In this document: in pieces, positions 6,034 through 8,483 of the stretch | Numbering within the stretch: position 1 is the stretch's first letter | Layout of the letters: the number at the start of each line of letters is the position of its first letter | Assembly (NCBI GenBank): GCA_905233405.1 | Contig: CAJOEG010000053.1 | Span: 1-8,483 of the forward strand | DNA length: 8,483 bases | DNA from: an uncultured Bacteroidales bacterium | GTDB taxonomy: Bacteria > Bacteroidota > Bacteroidia > Bacteroidales > ML635J-15 | Direction of reading: 5' to 3' | Translations under genes and position numbers: made by a program | Notes under the pieces: generated by a model | The model's input: the letters and a program-made list of their open reading frames with translations, nothing else | Database searches by the model: none | What the model was told of the DNA's origin: nothing

Positions 6034-6052
6034 ATTCGCATGTGTGCGTATT

Positions 6053-8483
6053 CTATTTTTTAACGAATTTACGTACACTGAACCTTGGCGATGTGTCGGA
6101 TTGTTCGGTGCGAATGCGTACTACATATACTCCACTTGTCAGATCTCCAACATTGCAAACAGCATTGTCGGTATTCACTTCCAAGCGTCTTACAACCTGT
6201 CCCATCACATTCACAATCTCGATTTCAGAAATTGTTTCGGACGAAACAATGTTAATAATGTCGTTTGCGGGGTTCGGGAAGACAGAAAGCTCCACAGTAA
6301 TATTGTCTTCGACTGCACCGGACGGGTTGAATGTCGCAATGTAGGTTGCATTTTCAGTGACAGTAATCTGACGAGGATTGTCGGTGTTGCTGTCTTGCCA
6401 TTGGAAGAACTGGTATCCATGATTAGGAATGGCATAAATTGAAATGAGAGTTCCTTCTGCATAAGTTCCGCTTCCATATACGGTACCATAATTTTCGTTG
6501 GCGGAGATTACAGTAATAGTATATGTTGTAACCATAGAAATGTCGGAGAAGCTGGCTATATATGTAGCATTGCCCGTTACCGTTATTGTTCGTGGATTTT
6601 CGGTATTGTTGTCTTGCCAATTTACAAATACAAATCCTTCGTTAGGAATAGCCGAGATTGTTACTTGTTCCCCCTCGTAGAATGTTCCTCCACCAGATGC
6701 GGTTCCTTGGGTTTCGTTTGCCGACATGACGCTTATAGTGTATTGTTGTCCAGCCTCGAAGCTAGCAATGTATGTAGCATCTCCTGTAACGGTAATCGTA
6801 CGTGGATTTGCCGTGTTGCCGTCTTGCCATTGGGTGAAACGATAGCCGGTGTTTGCGGTAGCCGAAATGGTTACTTGTTCTCCATTGTTGTATGTGCCGC
6901 TGCCATTTGCAGTACCCATGGTGTCATTTGCCGAAAGCACATTTATTGTGTATTGGACAAGCAGAGGTTCGAAGTTGGCGATGTAAACAGCATTATTTGT
7001 AACTGTAACATAGCGCGGGTTCTCGGTATTGCCGTCGTTCCACGAGATGAAATTACAATTTGCATTTGGAATAGCATATATTGTAATCTCCGTATTCTTA
7101 GGATATGTGCCACCGCCTATAACCGTTCCGTAATCATCGTTGTTTGCAGCAGCTACTATTGTATAATTGCTAACATAATCGTTTGTAACTATGTTGGAAC
7201 GCGACGACAGGCTAAGTCTTGAACCTATATTGCGAACAATCTCAACCTGATAGTACTGGCCTTCTTCGGTACCTGCATTGTAGTCGGTATATGAATTCTG
7301 ATACGATGGGATTTCCTCGATCATTTCCATATTAGAAGGACTTGTACCACGGAAAATCCTATATGTTCCGAATGTGAATCCTTCGTAGTGCGACCATATT
7401 AAGTTCCACGAAGTACCGATACCGCGGTTTATGGTAAGATGCATTGTCTTATGGTAGTCGCTCATTGGAGATTCTCCACCATTGCCATCTACAGCCGTCA
7501 TCTTATAGCGGTAGGCACGTGTCGACGGATTTGAAGACTCGTCGACCCAGTACGTCTGTTCTGAAACAGGAACTGTTGCGACCAGTTCAAACAAGTCGGC
7601 TACGTTGTTTTCGCGATATATACGGTACGACCTTACATTTTCATTGGACATCGCCGACCAATTAACCACATTCCTGTTCCTGTTGTTCATACCGACAATT
7701 GATATTTGCGGTGCTTCTGTAATCGTTGTGCTTCCACCTACCTGTACCTGATTTGAAACTGCAGTACATCCGTTTACATCGGCAACAGTAACATTATAGT
7801 ATCCTGGAGTGCTTACGTGTATAACACTGGAGGTTTCTCCATTGGACCAGTAGTACGATGCATATCCTTCCACTGAAAGTGTAACTTCTGATTGTGGACC
7901 AAGTTCTCCGACAACGGTTATTTCTGGCGAGTCGTCCAATGCTCCTGCTACAATTCCAACCTCAACTTCAGGGAAGTCCGTGCACTGTGCCGTACCGAAG
8001 AACTGACGATAGATTTCCATATAGTCCCTGTTGTATGTCCGGTATTCTGCGCGATATGTATAGGTTCCAGCAGGAATATTTGATAAATAGGAATTATTGG
8101 AAGTAATAGGATAGCCTGTTTCTTGAATTGTTATATGAGGTCCTGCCGTGGTGTCAATCCAGAAGAATGCGAAATCTCCTGTATTGTCAATAAATTCAAT
8201 TGCTCCGTTACCTTTTGCGCAGGTATCGCCATAAGTTTGAACATTGTATTCTGGAAGCATCGGTTCTTCAACAACAATACTACGGATATTAGACTGGCAG
8301 CCCCATGAGTTAGTTGTTGAAAGCCCTACTACATGCGTATCCATTTCATCTTCCCAATGTACAAATGCTCTATACGGACCATTCGCTGCATTATAAGCGA
8401 TGCTGTCAGTTATACCAGTACCGTAATCCCAGTCGTAAACAGCAAGCGAATCCTCGTATGCAGTAAGTATTGCGGGTTCGCCG
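6053..8483 (-). CDS. Large T9SS-secreted modular surface protein (5' end outside window)
   Basis: The last 809 residues of a secreted protein are visible; the frame is still open at 8483, so the start and signal peptide are missing. An ATG at 8344 is internal and not the start. In window residue numbers: 1-75 is PKD-like (YDWDYGTG, VHWEDEMDTHVVGLSTTNSWGC). About 76-180 is a second beta-rich region. About 186-250 is an Ig/PKD-like domain (YYWSNGETSSVIHVSTPGYY, VADVNGC). Two fibronectin-III-like domains lie at about 257-346 (YRIYREN, YRYKMTAVDGNG) and 348-436 (YRIFRGTSPSNM). Four InlB-B-type repeats start at 440, 511, 581 and 654. The end, about 725-809, is a T9SS type A sorting domain: VFPNPANDIINI at 734-745, VMGQVV, LTSGVYVVRI and terminal RKFVKK. 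Such proteins cross the outer membrane through T9SS and are usually cleaved and attached to the surface. No enzymatic domain is visible; adhesion or glycan/host binding is an inference. A terminator follows. Confidence 0.9.
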   Translation of the reverse strand, partial: GEPAILTAYEDSLAVYDWDYGTGITDSIAYNAANGPYRAFVHWEDEMDTHVVGLSTTNSWGCQSNIRSIVVEEPMLPEYNVQTYGDTCAKGNGAIEFIDNTGDFAFFWIDTTAGPHITIQETGYPITSNNSYLSNIPAGTYTYRAEYRTYNRDYMEIYRQFFGTAQCTDFPEVEVGIVAGALDDSPEITVVGELGPQSEVTLSVEGYASYYWSNGETSSVIHVSTPGYYNVTVADVNGCTAVSNQVQVGGSTTITEAPQISIVGMNNRNRNVVNWSAMSNENVRSYRIYRENNVADLFELVATVPVSEQTYWVDESSNPSTRAYRYKMTAVDGNGGESPMSDYHKTMHLTINRGIGTSWNLIWSHYEGFTFGTYRIFRGTSPSNMEMIEEIPSYQNSYTDYNAGTEEGQYYQVEIVRNIGSRLSLSSRSNIVTNDYVSNYTIVAAANNDDYGTVIGGGTYPKNTEITIYAIPNANCNFISWNDGNTENPRYVTVTNNAVYIANFEPLLVQYTINVLSANDTMGTANGSGTYNNGEQVTISATANTGYRFTQWQDGNTANPRTITVTGDATYIASFEAGQQYTISVMSANETQGTASGGGTFYEGEQVTISAIPNEGFVFVNWQDNNTENPRTITVTGNATYIASFSDISMVTTYTITVISANENYGTVYGSGTYAEGTLISIYAIPNHGYQFFQWQDSNTDNPRQITVTENATYIATFNPSGAVEDNITVELSVFPNPANDIINIVSSETISEIEIVNVMGQVVRRLEVNTDNAVCNVGDLTSGVYVVRIRTEQSDTSPRFSVRKFVKK
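6329..7165 (-). repeat. Four tandem InlB-B-type protein repeats (within the surface-protein gene)
   Basis: Units begin at 7165, 6952, 6742 and 6523 (minus strand) with YTI-V--AN, and are 71, 70, 73 and about 65 residues long. Shared features are GT---G-GTY, an E/Q-T/V-I-I-A-PN or related strand, F--W-D-NT-NPR, and VT--A-YIA-F at the end. Units 2 and 3 are the most alike at protein level. Such beta-sandwich repeats act as stalk-like spacers in surface proteins. The DNA is not identical between units, so the expansion is not very recent. Confidence 0.85.

Larger units (their letters stand above)
5745..6041 (-). other. Open frame with 11-residue repeats, doubtful as a gene
   Basis: A 98-codon frame stays open on the minus strand across the repeat array. 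Its centre reads as four 11-residue units beginning TYVLKQ, TYALKQ, TYVLKQ and TYVLKQ, each followed by five variable residues, then a Lys-rich tail ending KKEENMPAF. It keeps frame because the period is 33 bp. Against it being a gene: its only early ATG (6041-6039) lies 5' of the terminator of the surface-protein gene, so the first codons are the terminator hairpin itself, and there is no promoter or ribosome-binding site. It may be a decayed or chance frame. I recognise no family. Confidence 0.2.

Noticed and set aside
6614..7222. 202-residue plus-strand open frame
   Set aside because: It lies antisense within the InlB-B-type repeats of the surface-protein gene, and its own internal repetition mirrors those repeats.
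1..8483. Defence system, prophage or transposon
   Set aside because: No transposase, integrase, nuclease, phage structural gene or terminal inverted repeats of an insertion sequence could be recognised on either strand.

Overview
The window looks like chromosome from a member of the Bacteroidota, most likely Bacteroidales. Three things point there. A large cell-surface protein ends in a type IX secretion (T9SS) sorting domain. Promoter-like boxes of the Bacteroidota TAnnTTTG type precede three transcription units. The exbB-exbD-tonB operon has the Bacteroidota layout. Base composition is moderately AT-rich and the non-coding stretches are very AT-rich. Most of the window is ordinary core-genome content; the odd parts are an intergenic 33-bp repeat array and the repeat-rich secreted protein.

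Layout. Positions 1-1767 (minus strand) hold exbB, exbD and a TonB-like energy transducer that runs off the left edge. They form a tight operon, with a 4-base stop/start overlap (1-nt shared base) between exbD and tonB. Together they would form an inner-membrane motor that uses the proton gradient to power outer-membrane transporters. A 243-bp divergent promoter region separates this operon from a plus-strand gene (2011-3828) for a membrane-anchored LTA-synthase-like/sulfatase-family enzyme. That gene converges on trigger factor (tig, minus, 4074-5420), and a bidirectional terminator lies between them. Upstream of tig is tRNA-Leu(UAG) (minus, 5505-5586), with its own terminator and a good promoter box.

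Positions 5587-6052 contain no convincing gene. They hold four copies of a repeat spaced exactly 33 bp apart, which can be read on the minus strand as an 11-residue peptide repeat, and a 12-bp-stem terminator. That terminator belongs to the last gene (6053 to beyond 8483, minus). It encodes the C-terminal 809 residues of a large secreted modular protein: PKD/Ig-like region, two fibronectin-III-like domains, four InlB-B-type repeats and a T9SS type A sorting domain.

Functionally the window mixes cell-envelope work (energy transduction, envelope glycan modification, T9SS surface protein) with translation and folding housekeeping (tRNA-Leu, trigger factor). I do not see a defence system, prophage, insertion sequence or CRISPR array. 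The best candidate for something undescribed is the 33-bp repeat array.
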